Shown piece after piece: positions 1 through 10,340 of a stretch of DNA of 33,585 nucleotides. A program made the position numbers and the translations under genes. Where the stretch lies: the NCBI RefSeq assembly GCF_000003855.2, contig NW_003101677.1, positions 3,304,139 to 3,337,723 of the forward strand, read 5' to 3'. This DNA comes from Blastomyces gilchristii SLH14081. Lineage: Eukaryota > Ascomycota > Eurotiomycetes > Onygenales > Ajellomycetaceae. The notes below the pieces were generated by a model that saw nothing but the letters and a program-made list of their open reading frames with translations, ran no database searches and was not told the origin of the DNA. Each line of letters starts with the position of its first letter. Position 1 is the first letter of the stretch.

Positions 1-391
1 AATAATCCACGAAAAGAACCCTGGTAAAAAATTAATTAAGAAGTTAATCAGAACTCTTCTGTATAAAAGATATGAGATGAATCAATATAGTAGTCAGAGA
101 AAAAATCTGCAGATTATAAAGAATCTTATAAAATAATAAACTGAGTAATAGACTCTTTTCTCTTTCATAGTAATAAGAGATTTTTCCTCACTAAGATTTT
201 TTATAGATATGAAGGATTTTTAGTGAGTATCACTGCAGTGCTGAGCTCAATTCTATGAAATCACTCAGTGAAAGACTTCACAGATAAAGTCTTAGAGAGG
301 AAGAGATATGTAAGAAATTTCACTTCTTATAGAGTCTTTATCTCTATTTTTATCTCTCATGTAATCAATAGAGTTAGCAGCTCTTGACTAC
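1..391 (+). mobile_element. 3' end of an older Ty3/gypsy element (gypsy copy 0), truncated
   Basis: This stretch aligns along its whole length with the 3' end of the complete gypsy element, about 23660-24053, so it is a second, diverged copy of that family. Bases 1-308 are the internal non-coding 3' part, including a purine-rich tract at about 294-306 that matches the polypurine-tract position of the complete element. The LTR then starts at 309. Gypsy-like sequence stops abruptly at 391, where LINE sequence begins. The left end is cut by the window edge. No coding region is visible. It is probably the oldest layer of the nest here. Confidence 0.85.
309..391 (+). repeat. Partial 3' LTR of gypsy copy 0
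   Basis: It begins with TGTAAGAAAT like both LTRs of the complete gypsy element and follows the first 83 bases of that 258-bp LTR. It is interrupted by the 5'-truncated LINE copy 1. The rest of the LTR is not in the window. Confidence 0.85.
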
Positions 392-1574
392 AAAACCCTG
401 TTTGTCTTTTGTGTATCAAGACATTAACGCCAAGTCTCACCCTCGTACCGCCCCTTTCAATCTGGCTCATCCCTGGCAGAAAAATACAAAAAGATACCTC
501 GGCAACTGTATTCGATAAATAATCGGCAGACACGACAACTATAAAATCAGTATACTTAAAGGTCTGACTGAGCCTTTGATCCCTGCACAGTGAGATATAT
601 TAAATCTAGTTTTAATATCTCAATATTTAATAGATTCTGCAAGGAATTGAGAACAGCAACACTAGATTTCTATTGAATTTGAGAATTAACTCTATATTGA
701 TATAATCATTGACAAAGTCTTTTATTTTAAGATATAAATAACCAGTTCCTCTACATCTCACTGACAGTATTTATATTATTATATAGAAACAGGCTTATAT
801 TCTCCATAATATCAAGACTCTGAAGAGAGAAAGTCTTAATAGAGAGTATACAGTAGTATATATCTTAGCAGTTTCTATCTCATTCTTCTGCAGCAGTTAA
901 TGCAAAAAAAAAAGAATCTTAGAATTAGTTTTTTACTTCTCTTGAAAAAGTAAGATGTTTTTCTCTGAGTTTTATACAATATTCTTACAAAGAATTAAAA
1001 ACAGAGTTGTTTTCTATCATAATTTTATATTCTTTTAAGTAAGAATTACTTTTTCAGTGACTGAAGAGCTTTTATTAATACTTAATTCTTTTTTACAGTC
1101 TTTATTAACTGATTTGAGTTGCACACTTATTATGTGAGAAGAATTGAATAATTTAGAACAAAATTAAATAGTTTTAATCAGTTTCTCTGCAAAAAATTGA
1201 TTTGTTTTTTGTCAGTTTTACTCTTAAAAACTGTCATATTATTAGATTTATTATCAATTGATATCATACTGTTTCTCACTATATCTTAAGAAAGACATTG
1301 TAAAGATTTTATTGATTTATCTCAAAAATTAATTTTAGTTTATTAGATTCTCTTCAAAAATCTAATCTAGTTACTGAACTAGTGTGAAAGAAATCAGGTA
1401 TTTTATACATAAAAGTCTTTTATTCTTCTTTTGAAATAGTCTGATCAACTTTTCAATTGAAAACAAACTTAGAATTCTCTTAATTGAAACAGTCTGATCA
1501 ACTTTTCAATTCAAAAGAGTTCAATAAATCTCTCAATTAAAACAGTCTGATCAACTTTTCATTGAGTTAGAACA
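392..1574 (+). other. 5' UTR of LINE copy 1
   Basis: No coding region is seen. It holds one 5' UTR monomer (392 to about 590) that keeps several CpG sites, then about 850 bases of AT-rich leader found in all four copies. The leader contains a conserved CTAGTT/AACTAG inverted pair at about 1370-1385. Three copies of a 53-bp repeat (starts 1438, 1491, 1544) lead to the ORF1 ATG. Confidence 0.75.
1438..1574 (+). repeat. 53-bp leader repeat, three units, LINE copy 1
   Basis: Units start at 1438, 1491 and 1544 with AGTCTGATCAACTTTTC, exactly 53 bases apart. The first contains the perfect 14-bp palindrome TTTTCAATTGAAAA. The last unit runs into the ORF1 start. Confidence 0.8.
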
Positions 1575-3190
1575 ATGAGTTTAAAGATACACTCAGTTGA
1601 TGTGGAAAAAGATGCTTTCTCAAATGCTATTTCTAAGATTCAAATTCTGAAGAGAAGAAAGAAAGAAGAAATAGAGAAACAACAAGTTCTTGAAATACAG
1701 AAACTTGAAAAAGCAAGCAAGATTTTTGAAAAGCAGTGTCTGAATGAGATGAATGAAGAAGTTCTGTTAATTCTTCATACTCAGACTAGACAACTACAGA
1801 AGATAATCAAGTTCAAACTTGAAATTTCAAACACAGTTTAAAAAATATTGAAAATTTCTAGTATAATCACTGTCTCTTCACTTTGCTCTTCTTCTTTTTC
1901 TACTTCTTCTTCTTCTTCTTTAAATCAGAAGAAAATATATGCTTAAGCAGCTGAATCTACTATCTCTAAACCTACTGTCTCTAAATCTGCTGTCTCAAAA
2001 CCTGCTCAAAATCCTGAGAAAACTGAGAAGAATACTGCTCATACTTCTATTCATAGAAAAGTGGAAAAAAAATGCAAAAAGAAAAAAACTTTCAAATCTT
2101 CAAAAATAGAAGACTTATTCTCAAAGTCTCAAATCAGAACATCTTACAGAAAAACAAGCTAAACTCAAATCTCATTTTTAAAATCAGAAATGAAATTAAT
2201 CAGCAGTTGTTTTCTCAGTTAATAACTAATATAGAAGTTCAAAAATTAGTTATAGCTTCAATTGAGCTATTCTTCTTTGAAAACTTTATAATTCTGACTA
2301 CAATGTCTGAATTCAGTGCAGAATTCCTTATTCAGAATAAGAATCTCTGAAAATCAGCAGTAGAATCTTTGTTAAATATAATAATTCTATCTGAGAGAGA
2401 TAAAAAGTGAGATAAATTCATTCTTCATAATATTTCAGTTGAAATTTTTGACTGTGAAGAAGAAATACTACTTCTCAAAAATGAATTAGAAGTATACAAC
2501 TCTATTCAACTGAGAAAAGAGTCTGTGTGACTAAATTCAATTATGTTCAGATAAAGTAGAAGAAATGCCTCTGTTCTAGTATATATAAAGATACTTAAAT
2601 AAACAAAGATCTCTGAAGTAAGAGTAACAGATTTGAAAATAAGAGTTCATAAATACAAAGACTCAAGAATGAATCTCAAAGCTTAAATACAGTGTTCAAA
2701 CTGTCAAAGATATGAACACTGTGTAATCTCTTATTTTAGAGATTTAAAATGTGCATTCTGTGCTAGAGATTACAAAGCTAGTGAGTATAAATGTGAAAAT
2801 TGCTTAAAAAGTGATAAAATATATCAACATACTCTACTTAAATACTCTAATTGCAAAGAAAAACATGCATCTAGCTTAAAAGAATGTATATTTACTTCAA
2901 GAACTCAAAAGAACTGAAGAAAAGATGAAGCTCAAAGTCAATCTAGAACTGAAGAGAATAGTCAAGTCAGTAAATCTACAACTACAAGCTTAAAAAGAAG
3001 AAACTCTCAACTATCTAAATCTTCAAACTTCAATTCTTCAGCTAAATGTAAACAGAATTTGAATTCTCAAACTTCTCTTAAGATTAGAGAACTAAGAAAT
3101 GACTCTGATGATAAACTAGATATAATATAAGTAGTTAAGATTTCTTCTTTTCAAAATAGTTATAATCTACTATCTGATGACATTGATTAG
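1575..3190 (+). pseudogene. LINE copy 1 ORF1 (gag-like nucleic-acid-binding protein), broken
   Basis: ORF1 proteins of this LINE class bind the element RNA and form the retrotransposition particle. The first 88 codons are open: a short head, then a Lys/Glu-rich segment likely to form a coiled coil (residues about 20-60). A TAA ends the open frame at 1839-1841. A 1-bp loss in an A-run near 2066, compared with copy 4, shifts the frame, and the reading continues from 2072. The C-terminal Cys/His cluster is recognisable at 2695-2890, but several positions are damaged by C-to-T changes (CAA to TAA, Gly to Glu-type changes). The final TAG at 3188-3190 corresponds to the natural stop in the other copies. 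It cannot make a full protein. Confidence 0.8.
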
Positions 3191-3219
3191 ATTCTACTCT
3201 ATCTCTACTCTCTTTTAGT

Positions 3220-4427
3220 ATGAATATACAATAAAAACAATAAAAAAAGTTTAAAAACTCTTCAAAAATCACATTTATTCAAAATAATGTGAATAGAAAC
3301 TCAAATTACATTTATTCTTATCTTCAAATTACATTTGAATAAAAAGTTAATTTTATACTGCTTTAGAAACTGAATTTTGATGCTGAGTAAAAATACATCA
3401 TTTCTCATTCAAGCTACTACTGCTTTCTATCTCAAAAGTCTGAGATAAAGTCAAGAGTAGTAATCTATGAAAGAAAGAGATCAAGATATTAATTTAATCT
3501 AAGATTTAATATTATGTCTGACTCTGATATTCTGATGAGTAATATTATAGATAAAGAGAATAAGTTTAATACTATACAGCTCATAAATATCTATAATGAA
3601 AAGTCATTGAAGAAAAATAATAATATCTGAATAATTAATAGAGAATTTCTAAACATAACTTTACTAAGAAACTTTATAATTGCAGGAGATTTCAATACAC
3701 ATTATCTCTGATAAAATTCAGAATGTAAAAGAGCAGTAAGAGTAGATAATCTGATTGAATAAATCTTTGAGTATTCAATAGATTTAGTTAATAAGTCTGA
3801 TCAACAAACATTCTTTAGAAAAGATATAAAACAGAAATCTATTATAGATTTAATCTTCATATTATAAAATCTAATGAAAAAAAGACTTGTAAACTGATTT
3901 ATTGATTCAAATGAGACATCAGAATCAGATCATGAGATTATTCAATTTGATATTAAACTGAGTGAAAAACAAATGAGTGAAAACTCTCTTCTCTCTAATC
4001 AGTATAACTTTGAAAAAGCTGATTGAAAAGCAGTTGAAGAAAGTATAAAACTGTTAAAATCTGAAAGACAGAATGAGCTATATTGGAATTCTGGTCAAGA
4101 TATCTCAAATGAAATGCTTAAGAATAGAGTGAAGCTCATTACATCTATTATTCTAATAAGTGATAGAGATAATATTTTAAAGAGAAAGTCTTCTGAATAT
4201 TTCAAATCTTGATACAATAAAAATATTACATCTAAAAGAAAATAATTAACTACTGCTAGAAGAAATTGAAAGAATAATGTAATATCTAATAAAGAGTTCA
4301 AAGCTGTCAGAAATGAATATTTTTCAGATATTAAAACAGTTAAAACAGACTACTGAAACAAATTTCTTGAAGAAGTATAAGAAAAGGAACTTTTTAAAGC
4401 TTTCAACTATATTAAAACAAGAAGTGT
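3220..4427 (+). pseudogene. LINE copy 1 ORF2, endonuclease part only, broken
   Basis: The start matches the ORF2 ATG of the other copies (Met-Asn-Ile-Gln), about 30 bases after the ORF1 stop. The region matches an apurinic-like endonuclease domain: an AGDFN motif near 3680-3700 and a later SDHE-like motif (SESDHEI) near 3920-3945. These are the family signatures of the LINE enzyme that nicks target DNA. Many TGA codons sit where tryptophan is expected. The reading is lost at about 4427, before the reverse transcriptase domain, because copy 2 follows. It is non-functional. Confidence 0.75.
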
Positions 4428-4783
4428 GAGTTTATATTACAGTTATAAAAATCAAGCAATCATGAACTCACTTAATTTTTTGAATAAGAACTCACTGATA
4501 GATTTATTAAAAAGCTCTCAATCATACAAACATTTTGACCTCATCGCTGACCGCGTACCCTGTGTGATGATGAAGTTATTCAGCCAAATGTGAACAAGAC
4601 ATTGTTTGAAACTTCTGTGTGAGATTATTCTCTGTTCATCTCTATCACATCACAACTCTGAGCCAAATTGTCATACAAATTATGAGGTGAAGAGACCTAG
4701 TCATATACACCAATCTTTTTGATTTTAAAGGATTCTCAATCTGTAATTGTGAAGACATCTGAGAAGCAACTTCTGTAAAAGCC

Positions 4784-5109
4784 CTGTCTATCTTTGATGT
4801 TTCAAAACATTAACATCAAGTTTCACTCATATATCACTCTTTTCAATCTGACTCACCTTCAGCAGAAAAATATAAAAAGAGACCTTGATAATAGTATCAA
4901 GTACATAATCAACAGATATATCTGAAGTGCATTCTCTGTGAAAACTCTGTCTATCTTTGATGTATCAAGACATCAATATCAAGTCTCATCCTTATACTGC
5001 TTCTTTCAATCTGGCTCATCCCCGGCAGAAAAATACAAAAAGATACCTTGACAACTGTATTCAATACATAATCAGCAGACATGACAATTATAAAATCAGT
5101 ATACTTCAA
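4784..5109 (+). repeat. Two tandem 5' UTR monomers (163-bp period), LINE copy 2
   Basis: The block beginning CTGTCTATCTTTGATG at 4784 recurs at 4947, 163 bases on, and the similarity continues through each unit (the CAGCAGAAAAATA or CGGCAGAAAAATA segment). Copies 1 and 4 have one unit, copies 2 and 3 have two. Tandem 5' monomers in LINEs often act as promoters; that role is inferred here. Confidence 0.8.
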
Positions 5110-5985
5110 GATCTGACTGAGACTTTAATCCCTGCACAGAGAGATATATTAAATCTAGTTTTAATATCTCAATATTCAATAGATTCTGTAAGAGATTGAG
5201 AATAGCAATACTAGATTTCTATTGAATTTGAGAATTAACTCTATATTAATACAATCATTGACAAAGACTTCTATTTTAAGATATAAATAATCAGTTACTC
5301 TAGAATCTACTGATAATATTTATATTATTATATAGAAACAGATTTATATTCTCTATAATATCAAGACTCTGAAGAGAGAAAGTCTTGATAGAAGATATAC
5401 AGTAGTGTATATCTTAGCAGTTTCTATCTCATTCTTCTGCAGCAGTTAATGCAAAAAAAAAAGAGCTTAGAATTAGTTTTTTACTTCTCTTGAAAAAGTG
5501 AGATGTTTTTCTCTAAGTTTTACACAATATTCTTATAAAGAATTAAAAACAGAGTTGTTTTCTATTATAATTTCATATTCTTTTAAGTAAGAATTACTTT
5601 TTCAGTGACTTAAGAGCTTTCATTAATACTTAATTCTTTTTTACACTCTTTATTAACTGATTTGAGTTGCACACTTGTTATGTGAGAAGAATTGAATGAT
5701 TTAGAATAAAATTGAATAGTTTTAATCAATTTCTCTGAAAAAAATTAATTTATTTTTAATCAGTTTTTCTCTCAAAATCTATCATATTATCTGATTTATT
5801 ATCAATTGATATCATACTTTTTCTCACTGTATCTCAAGAAAGAGATTGTAAAGATTTTATTAATTTCTCTCAGAAATTAATTTTAGTTTATTAGATTCTC
5901 TTCAAAAATCTAACCTAGTTACTGAACTAGTGTGAAAAAAATCAGGTGTTTTATATATAAAAGTCTTTGATTCTTCTTTTCAAAC

Positions 5986-6122
5986 AGTCTGACCAACTTT
6001 TCAATTGAAAACAGACTTAGAGATCTCTTAATTAACACAGTCTGACTCACTTTTCAATTCAAAAGAGTTCAATAAATATCTAAATTGAAACAGTCTGATC
6101 AACTTTTTATTAAGGGAGAACA
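5986..6122 (+). repeat. 53-bp leader repeat, three units, LINE copy 2
   Basis: Units start at 5986, 6039 and 6092, with AGTCTGA followed by an A/C/T-rich tract, exactly 53 bases apart. This is the same array as in copy 1, directly before the ORF1 ATG at 6123. Confidence 0.8.
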
Positions 6123-6131
6123 ATGAGTTCA
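6119..6131 (+). repeat. Left target-site duplication of the SINE
   Basis: AACAATGAGTTCA is repeated exactly at 6507-6519. In the other LINE copies this sequence occurs once and contains the ORF1 ATG, so the 375 bases between the two copies are an insertion. Confidence 0.95.
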
Positions 6132-6506
6132 GTCTCAGTGACTGAATGATTAATGCAGCCATCTAGTAGCACCTTGGTGTGAGAAATCAAGGTGGGTGAA
6201 GTTCAAAAACCCGCAGGGGGATATTAAATTCAGAACTCAAGCACCTCAGGTTTCTAATAAATACAGAGGTGTATAAATCGCTTTTAACAAATCACTCTAT
6301 GTTTCTGAGATGAAAAGTTATTATCACATGTATTTAATTGTCACTTCTTTGTATTTCCTATGTTCTTGTTATCTTGACGTGGTCTTAACACCTGTATTTC
6401 CTCCTGTATAATCAACACTTGACCTGTATTTAACATCATGTAAGAACTCATCATAAGCTCCTCTTGCATATGAGTATAATGAAAGAATAATAATAATAAT
6501 AATAAT
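6132..6506 (+). mobile_element. tRNA-derived SINE, 375 bp, inserted at ORF1 start of LINE copy 2
   Basis: This is a non-coding element flanked by a perfect 13-bp duplication. Its head resembles a type II (Ser/Leu-like) tRNA: an A-box-like stretch at about 6139-6155 (compare GGCCGAGTGGTTAA, here with G-to-A changes) and a B-box-like AGTTCAAAAACC at 6200-6211 (compare GGTTCGANNCC). These are internal RNA polymerase III promoter elements. The body has no recognisable similarity to the LINE. The last 20 bases before the tail end closely resemble the LINE 3' end, and both finish with exactly seven AAT units. A SINE uses the reverse transcriptase of a partner LINE; the shared tail points to this LINE. 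It retains some CpG and GG/CC and looks younger than its host. Confidence 0.85.
6486..6506 (+). repeat. (AAT)7 tail of the SINE
   Basis: Seven uninterrupted AAT units end exactly where the right target duplication begins. The same number of units ends LINE copy 3 at 24372-24392. Confidence 0.95.
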
Positions 6507-6519
6507 AACAATGAGTTCA
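6507..6519 (+). repeat. Right target-site duplication of the SINE
   Basis: This is an exact copy of AACAATGAGTTCA at 6119-6131. It provides the ATG (6511) that continues into ORF1 of LINE copy 2. Confidence 0.95.
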
Positions 6520-8142
6520 AAAATACACTCAGTTGATGTGAAAAAAGATGCTTTTTTAAATGCTATTCCTGACATTGAAAATTTGAAGAGAAGAAAGAAA
6601 GAAGAAATAGAGAAATAACAAGTTCTTGAAATACAGAAACTTGAAAAAGTAAGTAAAATTCTTGAAAAGCAGTGTCTGAGTGAGATGAATGAAGAAGTTC
6701 TGTTAATTCTTTATACTCAGACTAGACAACTACAGAAGATTATCAAGTTCAAACTTGAAATTTCAAACACAGTTTAAAAAACATTGAAAATTCCTAGTAC
6801 AATCACTGACTCTTCATTTTACTCTTCTTCTTTTTCTACTTCTTCTTCTTCTTCTTTAAATCAGAAGAAAACATATGATTAAGCAGCTGAATCTGCTATC
6901 TCTAATCCTGCTATCTCTAAACCTGCTGTCTCTAATCCTGCTATCTCAAAACCTGCTTAAAATCCTGAGAAAACTTAGAAGAATACTGCTCCTACTTCTA
7001 GTCATAGAAAAGTGAAGAAAAAAATGCAAAAAGAGAAAAACTTTCAAATCTTCAGAAATAGAAGACTTATTCTCAAAGTCTCAAATTAGAACATCTTGCA
7101 GAGAAACAAGCTAAACTCAAATCTTTTTTTCAGAATTAGAAATGAAATTAATCAGCAGTTCTTTTCTCAATTAATAACTGATATTAAAGTTCAAAAATCA
7201 GTTATAGCTTTAATTGAGTCATTCTTCTTTAAAAAGTTCATCATTCTGACTACAATGCCTGAATTCAGTGCAGAATTCCTTAATCAGAATAAGAATCTCT
7301 GAAAATTAGCAGTAGAATCTTTGTTAAACATAATAATTGTATCTGAGAGAGATGAAAAGTGAGATAAATTGATTCTTTATAATATTTCAGTTGAAATTTT
7401 TGACTATGAAGAAGAAATGCTACTTCTCAAGAATGAATTAGAAGAATAAAACTTTATTCAACTGAGAAAAGAGTGTGTATAACTAAATTCTATTAAGATC
7501 AGATAAAGTAGAAGAAATGCCTCTGTTCTAGTATATATAAAGATACTTGAATAGTCAAAGATCTCTGAAGTAAGAGTAGCAGATTTGAAAATGAGAGTTC
7601 ATGAATACAAAGACTTAAGAATGAATCTCAAAGCTTAAACACAGTGTTCAAACTGTCAAAGATATTAACACTTTATAATCTCTTATTTTAGAGACTTAAA
7701 ATATGCATTCTGTGCTAGAGATCATAAAACTAGTAATCATAAATATGAAATATGCTTAAAAAGAGATGAAATATGTCAACACACTCTGCTTAAATGCTCT
7801 AATTATAAAGAAAAACATGTATCTAGCTTAAAAGAATGTATGTTTACTTCAAGAACTTAACAAAACTGAAGAAAAGATGAAACTCAAAGTCAATCTAGAA
7901 CTAAAGAGAATAGTCAAGTCAGTAAATCTACAACTGTAAGCTTAAAAAAAAGATACTCTTAGCTATCTAAATCTTTAAACTTCAATTCTTCAGCTAAATG
8001 TAAACAGAATTTAAATTCTCAAACTTCTGTTAAGATTAGAGAATTGAGAAATGACTCTGATGATAAACTAGATATAATACAAGTAGTTGAGATTTCTTCT
8101 TTTCAAAATAGTTATAATCTACTATCTGATGACAATGATTAG
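6511..8142 (+). pseudogene. LINE copy 2 ORF1, broken
   Basis: It is collinear with ORF1 of copy 4 and ends at the same TAG (8140-8142) in the same frame as the ATG, so no net frameshift is needed. It is interrupted by nonsense codons, mostly CAA/CAG to TAA/TAG and TGG to TGA. The coiled-coil N-terminus, the Ser-rich linker and the Cys/His cluster (7645-7855) are recognisable. In the cluster, several Cys and His codons are lost, for example Tyr in place of Cys and a TAA in the first knuckle. The SINE separates this ATG from the native 5' UTR. It is not functional. Confidence 0.8.
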
Positions 8143-8171
8143 ATTCTACTCTATCTCTACTCTCTTTTAGT

Positions 8172-9682
8172 ATGAATATACAACAAAAACAACAAAAAAA
8201 GTTTAAAAACTCTTTAAAAATCATATTTGTTCAAAATAATATAAATAGAAACTCAAAATGTATTTATTCTTATCTTTAAATTATATTTGAATAAAAAGTT
8301 AATTTTATACTGCTTCAGAAATTCAATTTTGATACTGAGTAAAAATACATTATTTGTTATTCAAGCTACTACTACTTTCTATCTTAAAAGTCTGAGATAA
8401 AGTCAAGAGTAGTAATCTATGAAAGAAAGAGATTAAGATATTAATTTAATCTAAGATTTAATATCATATCTGACCCTGATATTCTGATGCGTGATATTAT
8501 AAGTAAAGAGAATGAGTTTAATACTATACAGCTTATAAATATCTATAATGAAAAGTCATTAAAGAAAAATAACAATATCTGAATAATTAATAGAGAATTT
8601 CTGAATATAACTTCATTAAGAAACTTTATAATTGCAGGAGATTTCAATACACATTATCTCTGATACAATTCAGAATATAAAAGAGCAGTAAGAGTAGATA
8701 ATCTGATTGAATAAATCTTTGAGTATTCAATAGATTTAGTTAACAAGTCTGATCAATAAACATTCTTTAGAAAAGATATAAAATAGAAATCTATTATAGA
8801 TCTAATATTCATATCATAAAATCTAATAGAAAAACGACTTATCAACTGATTTATTAATTGAAATGAGACATCAGAATCAGATCATGAGATTATTCAATTT
8901 AATATTGAACTGAGTGAAAAATAAAGGAGTGAAAATCCTTGTCTCTCTAATCAGTTTAAATTTGAAAAAGCTGATTGAAAAGCAGTTGAAGAAAGTATAA
9001 AACTGTTAAAATCTGAAAAGCAGAGTGAGCTATATTGAAATTCTGATTAGAATCTCTCAAATGAAATGCTTAAGAATAAAGTGAAGCTCATTATATCTAT
9101 TATTCTAATAAGTATTAAAGATAATATTTCAAAGAGAAAGTCTTCTGAGGATTTCAAATCTTGATAAAATAAGAATATCACATTCAAAAAAAAAACAATT
9201 AGCTACTGCTTGAAGAGATTGAAAGAATGATGTAATATCTGATAAAGAGTTCAAAACTGTCAGAAATGAATATTTTTCAGATAATAAAAGAGTTAAAACA
9301 GACTGCTGAAATAAATTTCTTAAAGAAGTATAAGAAAAGAAAGTTTTTAAAGCTTTTAACTATACTAAAACAAGAAGTTTAGTAAAACTTCCAGTCTTAG
9401 AATATAAGTTTCAGAATAAATCATATACAGCAAATTCTTTTGAGAAAAAATGTTAAGCTTTTATAAGAATTCTCTTTCAAAACTTATCAGATTCAGATTC
9501 AGAGAAAGAGAATATATCACTTTACAACTATATTGATGAAAATGACTGGAAATAATCTAAGCTTATATAAGATGAACTAGAGTCAGCTATCTTCTCAACT
9601 TCAGTTAAAACTGCTGCAGGGCCTGATTCAATCAATTACTTGATTATTCAAAATAAATACTCTTACTTAAAGAATGAATATT
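8172..9682 (+). pseudogene. LINE copy 2 ORF2, N-terminal part, broken
   Basis: It starts at the conserved ORF2 ATG and covers the endonuclease (AGDFNTH motif near 8634-8654, SDHEI near 8878-8892), the linker, and the beginning of the reverse transcriptase (AAGPDSIN near 9616-9640). Multiple TGA/TAA/TAG codons interrupt it. Copy 3 splits it at 9682 within the RT domain; the rest is at 24407-26041. Confidence 0.8.
9669..9682 (+). repeat. Left target-site duplication of LINE copy 3
   Basis: AAAGAATGAATATT is repeated exactly at 24393-24406. It lies within ORF2 of copy 2, and the uninterrupted sequence is seen once in copies 3 and 4. Confidence 0.95.
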
Positions 9683-10017
9683 CAACCGCTCCACCACGAA
9701 CTCGCTCGATTTTTCGAATAATAACCCGCCGATAGATCCATCGAAAAGCCCTCGATCATACGAGCATTTTGACCCCATCGCCGACCACATACCCCGTGTG
9801 GTGGTGGAGTTATCCAGCCAAACATGAACCAGACGTTGTTCGAAACTCCTGTGTGGGATTATCCCCTGTTCTCCCCTACCACACCACAACCCCGGGCCAA
9901 ATTGCCATACAAATTGTAAGATGAAGAGACCTAGCCATATGCGCCAATCTTCTCGATTTTGGAAGATCCCCGATCTGTAATTGTGGAGATATCTGAGGAG
10001 CGACCTCCGCGAAAACC

Positions 10018-10340
10018 CTGTCCATCTTTGATGTTTCAAAACACCAACACCAAGTCCCACCCTCGTACCGCCCTTCCCAATCTGGCCCATCCCCGGCAGA
10101 AAAATACAAAAAGATACCTCAGCGATAATATCAAGCACATAATCAACAGACACTTCTGAAGTGCAACCTCCGCGGTCTGTCTTCAGTGTATCTAGACATC
10201 AACACCAAGTCCCACTCTTGTACTACCCCTCTCAATCTGGACCATCCCCAGCAGAAGAATACAAAAAGATACCTCAGCAACAGTATTCAATACATAATCA
10301 GCAGACAACAAGTCAACAGAACAAGTCAACAGCATATCAA
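10018..10340 (+). repeat. Two tandem 5' UTR monomers (about 159-bp period), LINE copy 3
   Basis: The unit starting near CTGTCCATCTTTGATG at 10018 is repeated from about 10177 and carries the same ACCAAGTCCCAC and AAATACAAAAAGATACCTC-type segments. The second unit has an extra CAAGTCAACAG-type short duplication near its end (10308-10335). Confidence 0.8.

Larger units (their letters stand above)
392..4427 (+). mobile_element. LINE copy 1 (Tad1/I-like), 5'-truncated and broken in ORF2
   Basis: This non-LTR retrotransposon is collinear with the 5' UTR, ORF1 and first third of ORF2 of copies 2-4. It starts abruptly inside a 5' UTR monomer, which is the usual 5' truncation of a LINE, and lies directly against the interrupted LTR. 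Homology to the other copies stops at about 4427, between the endonuclease and reverse transcriptase regions, where the 5' end of LINE copy 2 follows. The rest of ORF2 and its 3' end must lie beyond the window if copy 2 inserted into copy 1. Confidence 0.85.
4455..6122 (+). other. 5' UTR of LINE copy 2
   Basis: No coding region is seen. It comprises the decayed counterpart of the CpG-rich 5' block (4455-4780), two 5' UTR monomers (about 4784-5109), the AT-rich leader, and three 53-bp units before the ATG. Almost all CpG, and most CC and GG pairs, of the less mutated copies are gone. Confidence 0.75.
4455..9682 (+). mobile_element. LINE copy 2, left part (5' UTR to start of RT)
   Basis: The 5' end is a heavily mutated version of the CpG-rich 5' end seen intact in copies 3 and 4. 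The exact first base is uncertain within about 4428-4460. The element carries 5' UTR, ORF1 and the first part of ORF2. A SINE interrupts it at the ORF1 start and LINE copy 3 interrupts it at 9682. It resumes at 24407 with no base lost once the 14-bp target duplication is removed. It is more decayed than copies 3 and 4, as expected for the host of later insertions. Confidence 0.9.

Noticed and set aside
1371..1386. CTAGTT/AACTAG hairpin in the LINE leader as a terminator
   Set aside because: The stem is six base pairs and AT-rich, occurs in all copies only because the leader does, and precedes the ORF rather than following it.
4095..4301. Minus-strand open frames repeated at 4095-4301 and 30019-30225, and at 14880-15068, 24777-24965 and 31030-31218
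   Set aside because: Each lies antisense to the same segment of LINE ORF2. They are shadows that recur because the LINE recurs.
9644..10153. A 169-codon minus-strand open frame, with related minus-strand frames at 26039-26556
   Set aside because: It lies in the CpG-rich 5' block of LINE copies 3 and 4. Its recurrence follows from the DNA being the same repeat, several frames are open at once on both strands, and part of the first one extends into copy 2 ORF2. No domain is recognisable.
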